A stretch of DNA of 30,303 bases from JBDNDK01 sp046719185 (GTDB taxonomy: Bacteria; Armatimonadota; UBA5829), in the NCBI GenBank assembly GCA_046719185.1, contig JBDNDK010000006.1, positions 1 through 30,303 on the forward strand, in the 5' to 3' direction. The position numbers and the translations under genes were made by a program. Below, piece by piece: positions 8,101 to 14,365 of this stretch. Under the pieces are notes generated by a model. The model saw nothing but the letters and a program-made list of their open reading frames with translations. It did no database searches and was not told the origin of the DNA. The first letter of the stretch is position 1; every line of letters begins with the position of its first letter.

Positions 8101-9470
8101 TGGTTGAGCCCGGAACTGCTGTTGGAATAGTTGCTGCTCAATCAATTGGAGAGCCCGGAACACAGCTAACAATGAGAACATTCCACACTGGTGGTGTTGC
8201 TGGTAAGTATCTAACTGGAGTTGCTGATGTTAAAAAGAAAAAGCAGGAATCTTTAAGAGAGCTTCATGAAGATATTAGAAAAGGACATGTTTCCTTGGAA
8301 GATAGCTTTGAAAAAGAAAGAGAAAGATCTAGAGAAATCCAGGCTGTTCTTAAAGTTCTTGAAGAACAAGTTGGTGGTCTTTTAAGGGTTACAGAGCTTT
8401 TTGAGGCACGAAAGCCTAAAGGACAGGCAATTATCACTGAAGTTGCCGGAAAAGTTCATGACATAGACACTTCAGGTCTTAAGAGAGTTATTATACACAG
8501 TGAAATATCTACAGAAGACACATCTGCAGTCTCTGGAAATGTTTTAGCTGAAACTCTCATCAATCCTAAAAATGGTGAAGTTTTATTAGAGGCAGGAACT
8601 GACCTCAATGAGAAACTTGCAAAGAAAATAAAGGATGCAGGCATAGAAACAATAACCGTAAGACACCAGCATCTTGTTCCTCATAGAGGAAATCTTGAAG
8701 TTGAGATAGGTGATGAGGTTCAAGCAGGTGATAGATTAACTGAAGGTCCACTTGATCCTCATAAAGTTCTTGAGCTTCAGGGAGTTAGAGGTGTAATGGA
8801 ATATCTTGTAAGAGAGATCCAAAGTGTTTACAAATCTCAGGGTGTTGATATTAATGATAAGCACGTTGAGGTTATTGTAAGACAGATGCTCAAAAAGAGA
8901 AAAGTTGTTGAAGCTGGTGATACAAGATTCTTGCCAGGTCAAGTTGTTGATAAATTTGACTTTGATGATGAAAATGCAAGAGTAAGAGAATCTGGTGGAA
9001 AAGAGGCTACAGCTGAGTGGGTGCTATTAGGTATTACTGAGGCATCTCTTGCTACTGATAGTTTCCTTTCAGCAGCTTCATTCCAAAAGACAACAAGAGT
9101 TCTCACAGATGCTGCTGTAAAAGGTAAAAGAGATAATCTTATTGGTCTCAAAGAGAATGTTATAATTGGTAGGCTTATACCTGCCGGTACTGGTCTTCCA
9201 AGATTCAAAGAGATAGAAGTATTTGATTCAGAAGGTAACCCTGTAAGTAGTAATCAACAGATAACAAATGTTAAAACAGATTCTGATTCTGAAGATATAT
9301 TAACTAATGATGAGCTTGAAATGATCATAAACACACCACAATTAGATATGGATACAGATGTTGATCTAGATGATTCTGATATTGATGAAGATGATGAAAT
9401 ATCTTTTGATGATATTGATCTGAATTTAGGTGACATTGAAGAAGAGGAATCTTCTGATGAGGAAGAATAA
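5184..9470 (+). CDS. rpoC: DNA-directed RNA polymerase subunit beta-prime
   Basis: Catalytic beta-prime subunit, 1428 residues, starting in a TAATG overlap with rpoB and carrying AGGAGG at 5171-5176. The first zinc site is C60, C62, C75, C78. The Mg-binding motif NADFDGDQ is at 541-548 (D543, D545, D547). The second zinc site is C879, C953, C960, C963. The bridge/trigger region reads SIGEPGTQLTMRTFHTGG and ends at G1004. Directly after it lies a charged 56-residue insertion (1008-1063) before GLLRVTELFEARKPKG, where most relatives go straight from one motif to the other. A beta-like module is inserted at about 1119-1160. The last 66 residues are strongly acidic (31 Asp/Glu). A terminator follows at 9485. 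Confidence 0.98.
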   Translation: MADSSTFDKIRIGIASPDDIRSWSQGEVRKPETINYRTFKPERDGLFCERIFGPVKDWECHCGRYKKVKFRGIICDRCGVEVTRAKVRRERMGHIELAAPVSHIWYLKSVPSPMSLLLNMSPRPLERVLYFASYIVIYVDRQKINENLDKIHSAVDALCIEVNERRDNAIAELRHDYALQESENPDWDEKKKASHQKQLNEKIKMEEKDAVDQIEEYQNTVKLLESIQKQELITEDQYRALERLLDLVSDKLDIDLKDVFRAGMGGAAIKELLAEIDLEKMRRELKKEISQTTGPKRARAIKRLEICDSFISSKSRPEWMILDCIPVISPELRPMVQLDGGRFATSDLNDLYRRIINRNNRLKKITEIRAPESIINHEKRLLQEAVDALIDNSRRPRPVVGSNNRPLKSLSDMLKGKEGRFRKNLLGKRVDYSGRSVIVVGPSMKLHQCGLPKEMALELFKPFVMKTLVEKKYTSNIKTAKRMIDRMKPEVWDALEDVINEHPVLLNRAPTLHRLGIQAFEPVLVDGKAIQIHPLVCHAFNADFDGDQMAVHVPLSASAQAEARCLMLSTHNLFSPADGRPIVAPIQDIVLGSFYLTMAREGYDQIDEESIKIFSNEEDALLAYRSGLLDIHEPIKVRLKKSHDSDEMELRKITVGRLIFNSILPENMRYIDEAVGKKKMSKLVAECFEKNGHQRTVQFLDDVKELGFRYSTFAGITISMTDLEVPSRRDEIVSETEKEVEKRNKAYNRGLITQSERKQQVLELWTRAADDVAKAIMDSIHPFNPISIITTSGARGSQRQMTQLSGMRGLMSDPFGNLIEDLPIKSNFHEGLSVLEYFISTHGARKGLADTALRTADAGYLTRRLVDVAQDVIVRAYDCGTASGITVSEIVEEGEVNETLADRIIGRTSLEDIYLPGESEPYVVINEIISREKAETIEKSGIKKVSIRSPLTCELRLGICSLCYGQDMAIGRLVEPGTAVGIVAAQSIGEPGTQLTMRTFHTGGVAGKYLTGVADVKKKKQESLRELHEDIRKGHVSLEDSFEKERERSREIQAVLKVLEEQVGGLLRVTELFEARKPKGQAIITEVAGKVHDIDTSGLKRVIIHSEISTEDTSAVSGNVLAETLINPKNGEVLLEAGTDLNEKLAKKIKDAGIETITVRHQHLVPHRGNLEVEIGDEVQAGDRLTEGPLDPHKVLELQGVRGVMEYLVREIQSVYKSQGVDINDKHVEVIVRQMLKKRKVVEAGDTRFLPGQVVDKFDFDDENARVRESGGKEATAEWVLLGITEASLATDSFLSAASFQKTTRVLTDAAVKGKRDNLIGLKENVIIGRLIPAGTGLPRFKEIEVFDSEGNPVSSNQQITNVKTDSDSEDILTNDELEMIINTPQLDMDTDVDLDDSDIDEDDEISFDDIDLNLGDIEEEESSDEEE

Positions 9471-9484
9471 ATAAAAAAAGATAA

Positions 9485-9517
9485 AAAAAAGGTGAGGTTT
9501 ATGACCTCACCTTTTTT
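9485..9517. terminator. Bidirectional rho-independent terminator between rpoC and the sugar transporter gene
   Basis: The stem GGTGAGGT (9491-9498) / ACCTCACC (9504-9511), with a 5-nt loop, is flanked by A6 on the left and T6 on the right. The A and T runs pair to extend the stem and act as the U tract on either strand. It lies between two convergent genes (rpoC ends 9470, the binding-protein gene ends 9539), so it can end both transcripts. Confidence 0.9.
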
Positions 9518-9538
9518 GTTGCTATATTATAGATATTA

Positions 9539-10519
9539 TTATTCAGATATTTTGCTTAAATATTCTTTATCAATAACTTTTGTTCCTAATGTGATATTTT
9601 TTTCTACATCCTCACCATTTAGAATCTTTAACGCAATATCAATTGCTTCTTCACCGCCTGTAGGATAATAAAAAGTAGCCTCAAGAATTCCATCTTTTAC
9701 ATATCTTACACCTTCATGTGGAAGTCCATCAATGCCTATGTATTTTATAATTTTTTCTCTTCCTTTACCTTCATTTTTAGTTGCATTGTATGCACCATGT
9801 GCACTTGGATCATTGTGTGCATAAACTAATTGAATATCATCTTTTCCCGGGAATCTAGTGAGAATTGAAGACATTTCTTTTTGTGCATTAGTTTCCAGCC
9901 ATGCAGCATCAACTGATGCAATTATTTTAATTTCACTGCCTTCAATTCCTTTCATAAATCCTTCATGTCTTTCTATGGCTGGAGTGCTGGTCATAAGACC
10001 CTTGATCTCAACAACATTTCCTTTCCCGTTGAGTAATTTTACAACATATTTTCCAGCTTCTTCTCCAATCAGTCTATTATCTCCACCTATAAAACAAGTA
10101 TATTTATCACCTTCTACTTTTCTATCAAGAACAATAACCGGAATACCAGATTCATAGGCATCTGCAACGGGTTTTGTTAATGGTTTTGACTCCAAAGGGC
10201 TTACAATGATCAAATCCACACCAAGATCAATCAATTCTTTTATTTGATCTTGTTGTACAGTGGTTTTATTTGCAGCATTTTTAAATATCATCTTTATATT
10301 AGAATATTTTTCTGCAGCTTTTTGTATATCTTGGTTCATCTGAACTCTCCAAGGTTCACCAAGATTACATTGAGACATTCCAATAGTGAATATTTTATCA
10401 TTACCAGAATGTGGTTGAAGATTTGGATCATCTTTAGCTGTTTTGCCATTTTTACTGCAACCTAAAATTGTAATAGAAAATACTGCAAGTAATATAGCAA
10501 ACAAACAAAACTTTTTCAT
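9539..10519 (-). CDS. Sugar ABC transporter substrate-binding lipoprotein (periplasmic-binding type 1 fold)
   Basis: Extracytoplasmic sugar-binding protein of the RbsB/YtfQ type, 326 residues. I chose the ATG at 10517-10519 because AGGAG (10526-10530) sits six bases upstream and the protein then opens with a lipoprotein signal peptide: MKK, a hydrophobic stretch, and the lipobox ILGC with Cys21 as the lipidated residue. An upstream ATG at 10565-10567 would bury this signal. Typical family segments follow: TIGMSQCNLGEPWR, DLIIVSPLESKPL, GIPVIVLDRKV, YAHNDPSAHGAYNA and YIGIDGLPHEGV. The permease gene lies upstream, its stop overlapping the ribosome binding site. No ATPase gene is present in the window. 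The sugar cannot be read from the sequence; pentose or galactofuranose-like ligands are plausible. Confidence 0.9.
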   Translation of the reverse strand: MKKFCLFAILLAVFSITILGCSKNGKTAKDDPNLQPHSGNDKIFTIGMSQCNLGEPWRVQMNQDIQKAAEKYSNIKMIFKNAANKTTVQQDQIKELIDLGVDLIIVSPLESKPLTKPVADAYESGIPVIVLDRKVEGDKYTCFIGGDNRLIGEEAGKYVVKLLNGKGNVVEIKGLMTSTPAIERHEGFMKGIEGSEIKIIASVDAAWLETNAQKEMSSILTRFPGKDDIQLVYAHNDPSAHGAYNATKNEGKGREKIIKYIGIDGLPHEGVRYVKDGILEATFYYPTGGEEAIDIALKILNGEDVEKNITLGTKVIDKEYLSKISE

Positions 10520-10529
10520 TTTTATCTCC

Positions 10530-11552
10530 TTAATTTTTCTTTCTAGATTGTTGAACCAAAACAGCAATTATTATTAAAGCTCCTCTAATCATTAGTCTTG
10601 GTGCTTCATCAACACCTCTTAAGCTCAAAGTTTTACTTATATAAGCAATAATTAGAGTGCCTAAAAATGTGAAAAACATTCCACCTCTGCCGCCAGCAAG
10701 GCTTGTTCCGCCTATAACAACAGCAGCAATAGCGTCAAGCTCATAAGTGAATCCTGCTTCTGGGTCGCCTAGTGTCAATCTGCCTGCATTGCAAATACCA
10801 GCTAAACCGGCTGTCATTCCACTTATAATATAAGCCCAAGTTTTTACAATTCCAATTTTTATTCCACTCAGCCTTGCAGCTTCTTCATTTCCTCCTATTG
10901 CATACAAATATCTTCCAAATCTTGTATATTTAACTACAATCCACAATATAAGAATCACAATAAGAAAAAAAATAGTAATTGGTTGCAAGCCAAAAAAATT
11001 AGATCTGTGAGTTAACCATTCAAATACTTCAGGACTTTGGGATTGGTTTACATACCAGCTCCTTGCTCCCGGTGCAACTTTTATTTCTCCTGATATAAAT
11101 TTAGCAACACCTCTTGCAATAAGCATCATTCCAAGTGTAGCAACAAATGGTTGTATTCTAAATCTTGAGATTAGAAAACCGTTAATTAAACCCATAAATC
11201 CTGTAGAAATTATTGTAACTGCTAAAGCAGGCAAAAAATCCCAACCATAGCCAATTAGAAGGAGTGAAAACAATGTTGCAGCAAAACCTAACACAGAACC
11301 GACAGACAAATCAATTCCACCAGTTAGAATGACTAGAGTCATTCCTGCAGCAAGGATTCCATACTCAGCATATTCAAAAAATATATTTTTTTGTGTTTCC
11401 CAGTTTAGGAAAGTTGAATATCCGGTTTTTAGGGATACAGGTGAGAAAATGATACCTAAAATAAAGACAAATACAAAAGCTAAAACACCCCTATATTTGC
11501 CTGCAAATGAAAATACATTATTAAAATATTTATTTTCTTTTATTGAAATCAT
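10530..11552 (-). CDS. Sugar ABC transporter permease, RbsC/BPD_transp_2 family
   Basis: Inner-membrane channel subunit, 340 residues, of the ribose/xylose/galactose class. Many hydrophobic segments are visible, with the family signatures GMTLVILTGGIDLSVGSVLG, YAIGGNEEAARLSGI (the coupling region that contacts the ATPase) and ELDAIAAVVIGGTSLAGGRG. The ATG at 11552 has only a weak upstream AGG. The stop is 10 bases from the binding-protein ATG, so the two are co-translated or co-transcribed. The kept coupling motif implies a working partner ATPase, which must be encoded elsewhere, since the next gene upstream is a dehydrogenase. Confidence 0.93.
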   Translation of the reverse strand: MISIKENKYFNNVFSFAGKYRGVLAFVFVFILGIIFSPVSLKTGYSTFLNWETQKNIFFEYAEYGILAAGMTLVILTGGIDLSVGSVLGFAATLFSLLLIGYGWDFLPALAVTIISTGFMGLINGFLISRFRIQPFVATLGMMLIARGVAKFISGEIKVAPGARSWYVNQSQSPEVFEWLTHRSNFFGLQPITIFFLIVILILWIVVKYTRFGRYLYAIGGNEEAARLSGIKIGIVKTWAYIISGMTAGLAGICNAGRLTLGDPEAGFTYELDAIAAVVIGGTSLAGGRGGMFFTFLGTLIIAYISKTLSLRGVDEAPRLMIRGALIIIAVLVQQSRKKN

Positions 11553-11572
11553 TAGAAAACTATAACCTACAA

Positions 11573-11602
11573 ATTATATTATATACATATTAACTCTTTG
11601 AA
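11573..11602 (-). promoter_or_regulatory. Possible promoter for the sugar transporter pair
   Basis: On the minus strand TTCAAA (11602-11597) and TATAAT (11578-11573) are 18 bp apart, in the 77-bp gap between the dehydrogenase stop and the permease start. The -10 is perfect and the -35 matches four of six. It would let the transporter be expressed apart from metX-metW. In DNA this AT-rich chance matches are common, so confidence is limited. Confidence 0.4.
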
Positions 11603-11629
11603 TTTTAGTTTCCTCTATATTTTATAAAA

Positions 11630-12367
11630 TTATCTCCAAGGTTCTGAAGCAAATCTCCTAAGAACCAATTCATCAGTAAAGGCTGCACCTGTTTGGCTAC
11701 ATAAATATAGTGCAGCTTCTGCAACTTCCTCAGCAGTCATCCACTCTGGTGAATCTTCTTTTTCACCTCTAGCTGCTCTAAGTCCGCTAGATAGTTCAGT
11801 TAAAACACCACCTGGGCTCAGCAGATTAACTTTAATGTTATATTTTTGTGTTTCTATAGCAAGCACTTTACTGAATCCAACTAGTGCATGTTTACCTGCA
11901 CAATATGCACCTTGTTCTTCATAGCCTCTTCTACCTGCCATAGAGCCAATATTTATTATTCTTCCTTCTTTTCTCACCATCATGTCAGGCAGAACTTCCC
12001 TGCAAGTAATGAATAAACCTTTCAAATTTATATTCATCACTTTATCCCATGTGGCTGTGTCCATTTCTGAGATTTTGCTAAGAGCGAAAACAGCTGCATT
12101 GTTTATAAGTATGTCTATTTTTCCAAATTCTTTTTTGGTTTTTTTAACAGCAGATTTAATAGATTCTTCATCTTCTAGGTCCATAAAAATAGGAACAGCA
12201 TTTCCGCCATTAGAGTTTATCTTATTACATAATTCTGTTAAATTATCAATGCTTCTGGCACAAGCAGATATTTTGCCACCATTTTCTGCAAACAACTCTG
12301 CAATAGCTTTTCCAATACCTTTGCTTGCTCCAGTAATCAAAACAGTTTTATCTCTAACACAACTCAT
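11630..12367 (-). CDS. Short-chain dehydrogenase/reductase (SDR), classical type
   Basis: NAD(P)-dependent oxidoreductase of 245 residues, a normal length for classical SDRs. It has the cofactor motif TGASKGIG (12-19), NNAA (89-92), and the full catalytic set N114, S142, Y155 and K159 (YCAGK). R38 after the second beta strand (ACARS) suggests NADP(H) preference, which is inference. The start at 12367 has GTGAGG upstream. It begins 17 bp after the metW stop and is probably in the same transcript. Substrate unknown; related proteins act on acyl-ACP, sugars or polyols. The neighbouring sugar transporter makes a sugar or polyol possible but does not prove it. The C-terminal RRFASEPWR end is typical of one 3-oxoacyl-ACP-reductase-like SDR subgroup. 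Confidence 0.88.
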   Translation of the reverse strand: MSCVRDKTVLITGASKGIGKAIAELFAENGGKISACARSIDNLTELCNKINSNGGNAVPIFMDLEDEESIKSAVKKTKKEFGKIDILINNAAVFALSKISEMDTATWDKVMNINLKGLFITCREVLPDMMVRKEGRIINIGSMAGRRGYEEQGAYCAGKHALVGFSKVLAIETQKYNIKVNLLSPGGVLTELSSGLRAARGEKEDSPEWMTAEEVAEAALYLCSQTGAAFTDELVLRRFASEPWR

Positions 12368-12384
12368 AAAAACCTCACATAATA

Positions 12385-12999
12385 TTATCTTTCAATTTCG
12401 AAAATGCCATAATCAGCAAAAAAATTAGGAAATATTTTGACCTTTTTGCATCCACCTGGCCATCTGACTAAATGAATTTGATTTAATATTTTCATATTAT
12501 TTTCTTTGAAAAGCCTTGTTAAATCTTTTATTGTTGTATGATGTATATTTGGAGAATCATACCATTCATAAGGGAGAGATTTTGTTTTAGGCATAACACC
12601 ATTAAACATCAACTGGAATCTTATTCTCCAATATGCAAAGTTTGGAATAGATACAATGCATTTTTTTCCAACTCTAGTTGCTTCTGCTATAAGAAGATTA
12701 GGTTTATGGAGAACTTGAAGAGTGCTAGTTAATATAACATAATCAAAAGATTTATCATTAAAATCAGCAAGACCCTCATCAAGATCACCTTGATATACAA
12801 ACAATCCTTTAGCAACGCACTCTTGCACAGCTTCTGGTGAAAGTTCAATTCCTTGAATTCTTGCATTTTTATATTTTTGAAGAGTTTTCATTAATTGACC
12901 TTCACCGCAGCCTAAATCTAAAACTCTACTACCGGGTTCTACCATATTTACAATATATCTAAATTCAGGTTTTATAGTTTCCGTAGTTCTTATCCTCAC
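12385..12999 (-). CDS. metW: Methionine biosynthesis protein MetW (SAM-dependent methyltransferase fold)
   Basis: A 204-residue class I methyltransferase-fold protein that travels with MetX and is thought to form part of homoserine acylation. Visible motifs are the SAM-binding loop VLDLGCGEGQL (about 27-37), the acidic strand end QGIELS, and MetW-typical segments STLQVLHKPN, IVSIPNFAYWRIR and LPYEWYDSPNIHHTTI. The start is GTG at 12997-12999. The ATG two bases upstream is out of frame and stops at once. One base separates it from the metX stop, so the pair is probably translationally coupled. Confidence 0.93.
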   Translation of the reverse strand: MRIRTTETIKPEFRYIVNMVEPGSRVLDLGCGEGQLMKTLQKYKNARIQGIELSPEAVQECVAKGLFVYQGDLDEGLADFNDKSFDYVILTSTLQVLHKPNLLIAEATRVGKKCIVSIPNFAYWRIRFQLMFNGVMPKTKSLPYEWYDSPNIHHTTIKDLTRLFKENNMKILNQIHLVRWPGGCKKVKIFPNFFADYGIFEIER

Positions 13000-13000
13000 A

Positions 13001-14176
13001 TTATAAAGAATTGCTCAATATGCCGTTTGGTTGTTTCTCAGGATCAGCATAATCAAGAAAGTTTACAATAAGTCTTGTTAGAGTTTCAAATTCCAGTAAA
13101 AATGCATCATGTCCTTTATCTGTTTGTATTTCTGCATAGCTCACATCAACATTATTTCTTCTAAGTGCAGATACAATCTCTTTTGACATATATGGTGGAA
13201 AAAGCCAATCAGAACTAAAAGAGATTACCAAAAAAGTAGATTTTACTTTAGAAAGTTCTTTTCTAAGGTCCCCGCTAGGTGAGGCTAGGTCAAAATAATC
13301 CATTGCTTTTGTTATGTATAGATATGAGTTAGGATCAAATCTTTTTACAAATTCATCACCTTGATAATTCAGATAGCTTTCCACCTGAAATTCAGTTACA
13401 AAATCATAATCTGGACAGGTTTTATTCTGTAGTCCTCTTCCAAACTTTTGATGCATTGATTTATCTGATAAATATGTAATATGTCCAATCATTCTGGCAA
13501 TGCTGAGTCCAATTTTTGGTGTCTCTTTTCCATAATAATTGCCATTATTCCAGTTAGGGTCTCCCATTATTGCATGTCTGCCAACAGCATCAAATGCAAT
13601 AGATTGGGCAGATAATCTTGCAGTGGTAGCAATAGGTATCACCATTCTTACATAATCTGGATATCTAACAGACCATTCTAATGCTTGCATTCCGCCCATG
13701 CTGCCGCCGACAACACACAAAAGCTGTTTAATACCCAAGTGATCGATAAGATGTTTTTGTGCATTTACCATATCAGATATTGTAATAATAGGAAAATCCA
13801 ATCCATATGGCTTACCTGTTTCAGGGTTTATTGAAGAAGGTCCTGTGCTACCTTTGCATCCGCCAATTACATTAGAACAAATCACAAAATATTTATCTGT
13901 GTTAAAAGCCTTTCCTGGTCCGACCATATCATTCCACCAGCCTGGCTTTTTATCATTTGGACTATGTTTTCCTGCAACATGTGCATCTCCAGAAAGAGCA
14001 TGCAAAATCAAAATAGCATTATTTTTTTCTTTATTCAATTCACCATAAGTTTCATAAGCAAGAGTAATCGGACCTAAAGATCTGCCACATTCAAGCTGCA
14101 TTTTATTTGGAGGCTCAGCAAAGGTGAAATATTTAGTTTCTACAATTCCAATATCTTCTACTTTATTTTCCATCAT
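13001..14176 (-). CDS. metX: Homoserine O-acyltransferase MetX
   Basis: Alpha/beta-hydrolase enzyme that acylates L-homoserine, the first committed step of methionine synthesis. At 391 residues it is a usual family length. The nucleophile elbow is GGSMGGMQALEW with S159. The other triad residues are D323 (SSDWLFPP) and H356 (KGHDAFLLE). The N-terminal AYETYGEL, HALSGDAHVAG and GWWNDMVGPG blocks are typical. MetX proteins may use acetyl-CoA or succinyl-CoA; I cannot tell which here. Two adjacent ATGs (14176 and 14173) could both serve. The gene heads the minus-strand run and faces a control region rich in inverted repeats. I see no SAM riboswitch in the leader. Confidence 0.95.
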   Translation of the reverse strand: MMENKVEDIGIVETKYFTFAEPPNKMQLECGRSLGPITLAYETYGELNKEKNNAILILHALSGDAHVAGKHSPNDKKPGWWNDMVGPGKAFNTDKYFVICSNVIGGCKGSTGPSSINPETGKPYGLDFPIITISDMVNAQKHLIDHLGIKQLLCVVGGSMGGMQALEWSVRYPDYVRMVIPIATTARLSAQSIAFDAVGRHAIMGDPNWNNGNYYGKETPKIGLSIARMIGHITYLSDKSMHQKFGRGLQNKTCPDYDFVTEFQVESYLNYQGDEFVKRFDPNSYLYITKAMDYFDLASPSGDLRKELSKVKSTFLVISFSSDWLFPPYMSKEIVSALRRNNVDVSYAEIQTDKGHDAFLLEFETLTRLIVNFLDYADPEKQPNGILSNSL

Positions 14177-14212
14177 ATCTACTCATCATATTTTCAACTG
14201 AAGAATACCACT

Positions 14213-14231
14213 TTTGCATTCACTATGCAAA
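14213..14231. repeat. Inverted repeat upstream of metX
   Basis: TTTGCAT (14213-14219) and ATGCAAA (14225-14231) are perfect 7-bp arms around a 5-bp centre (TCACT). It lies 37 bp upstream of the metX start, in the expected leader, so it could be an RNA hairpin or a repressor site. Confidence 0.55.
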
Positions 14232-14236
14232 TCTGA

Positions 14237-14253
14237 TATTGTAAGTTACAATA
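14237..14253. repeat. Perfect 17-bp palindrome, candidate operator upstream of metX
   Basis: TATTGTAA-G-TTACAATA (14237-14253) has two perfect 8-bp arms around a single central base, the form expected for a site bound by a dimeric regulator. It sits 60 bp upstream of metX and downstream of a TATAAT on the minus strand (14280-14275). No regulator gene is nearby, so the binding protein is unknown. Confidence 0.55.
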
Positions 14254-14294
14254 AAAGCACTATATTACTCTAATATTATAGCAAAGACTTTTCA

Positions 14295-14330
14295 TTGAAT
14301 TGTATTATTGATTGAATGATATAATATAAT
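14295..14330 (+). promoter_or_regulatory. Possible promoter for the exported protein gene at 14366
   Basis: TATAAT occurs twice in tandem (14320-14325 and 14325-14330), 36-46 bp before the ATG. The best -35 candidates are TTGAAT at 14295-14300 (19-bp spacing to the first) and TTGTAT at 14300-14305 (19-bp spacing to the second). A small hairpin ATCCT-CTC-AGGAT (14336-14348) lies just before the ribosome binding site AAGGAGG (14351-14357). Confidence 0.45.
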
Positions 14331-14337
14331 CAATAAT
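14304..14337. repeat. 10-bp inverted repeat spanning the promoter of the 14366 gene
   Basis: ATTATTGATT (14304-14313) and AATCAATAAT (14328-14337) are perfect 10-bp arms separated by 14 bp, the centres of the arms lying about 24 bp apart. The repeat encloses or overlaps two overlapping TATAAT hexamers (14320-14325 and 14325-14330). A protein bound here would cover the -10 region. Confidence 0.6.
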
Positions 14338-14365
14338 CCTCTCAGGATACAAGGAGGTTTGAAAG

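Noticed and set aside
10520..10567. N-terminal extension of the sugar-binding protein from the ATG at 10567
   Set aside because: It would precede the lipoprotein signal peptide with 16 residues and overlaps the permease. The ATG at 10519 has an AGGAG at correct spacing.
14177..14280. SAM riboswitch in the metX leader
   Set aside because: The leader lacks the conserved SAM-I core and any terminator hairpin. The repeats there fit protein operators or small hairpins better.
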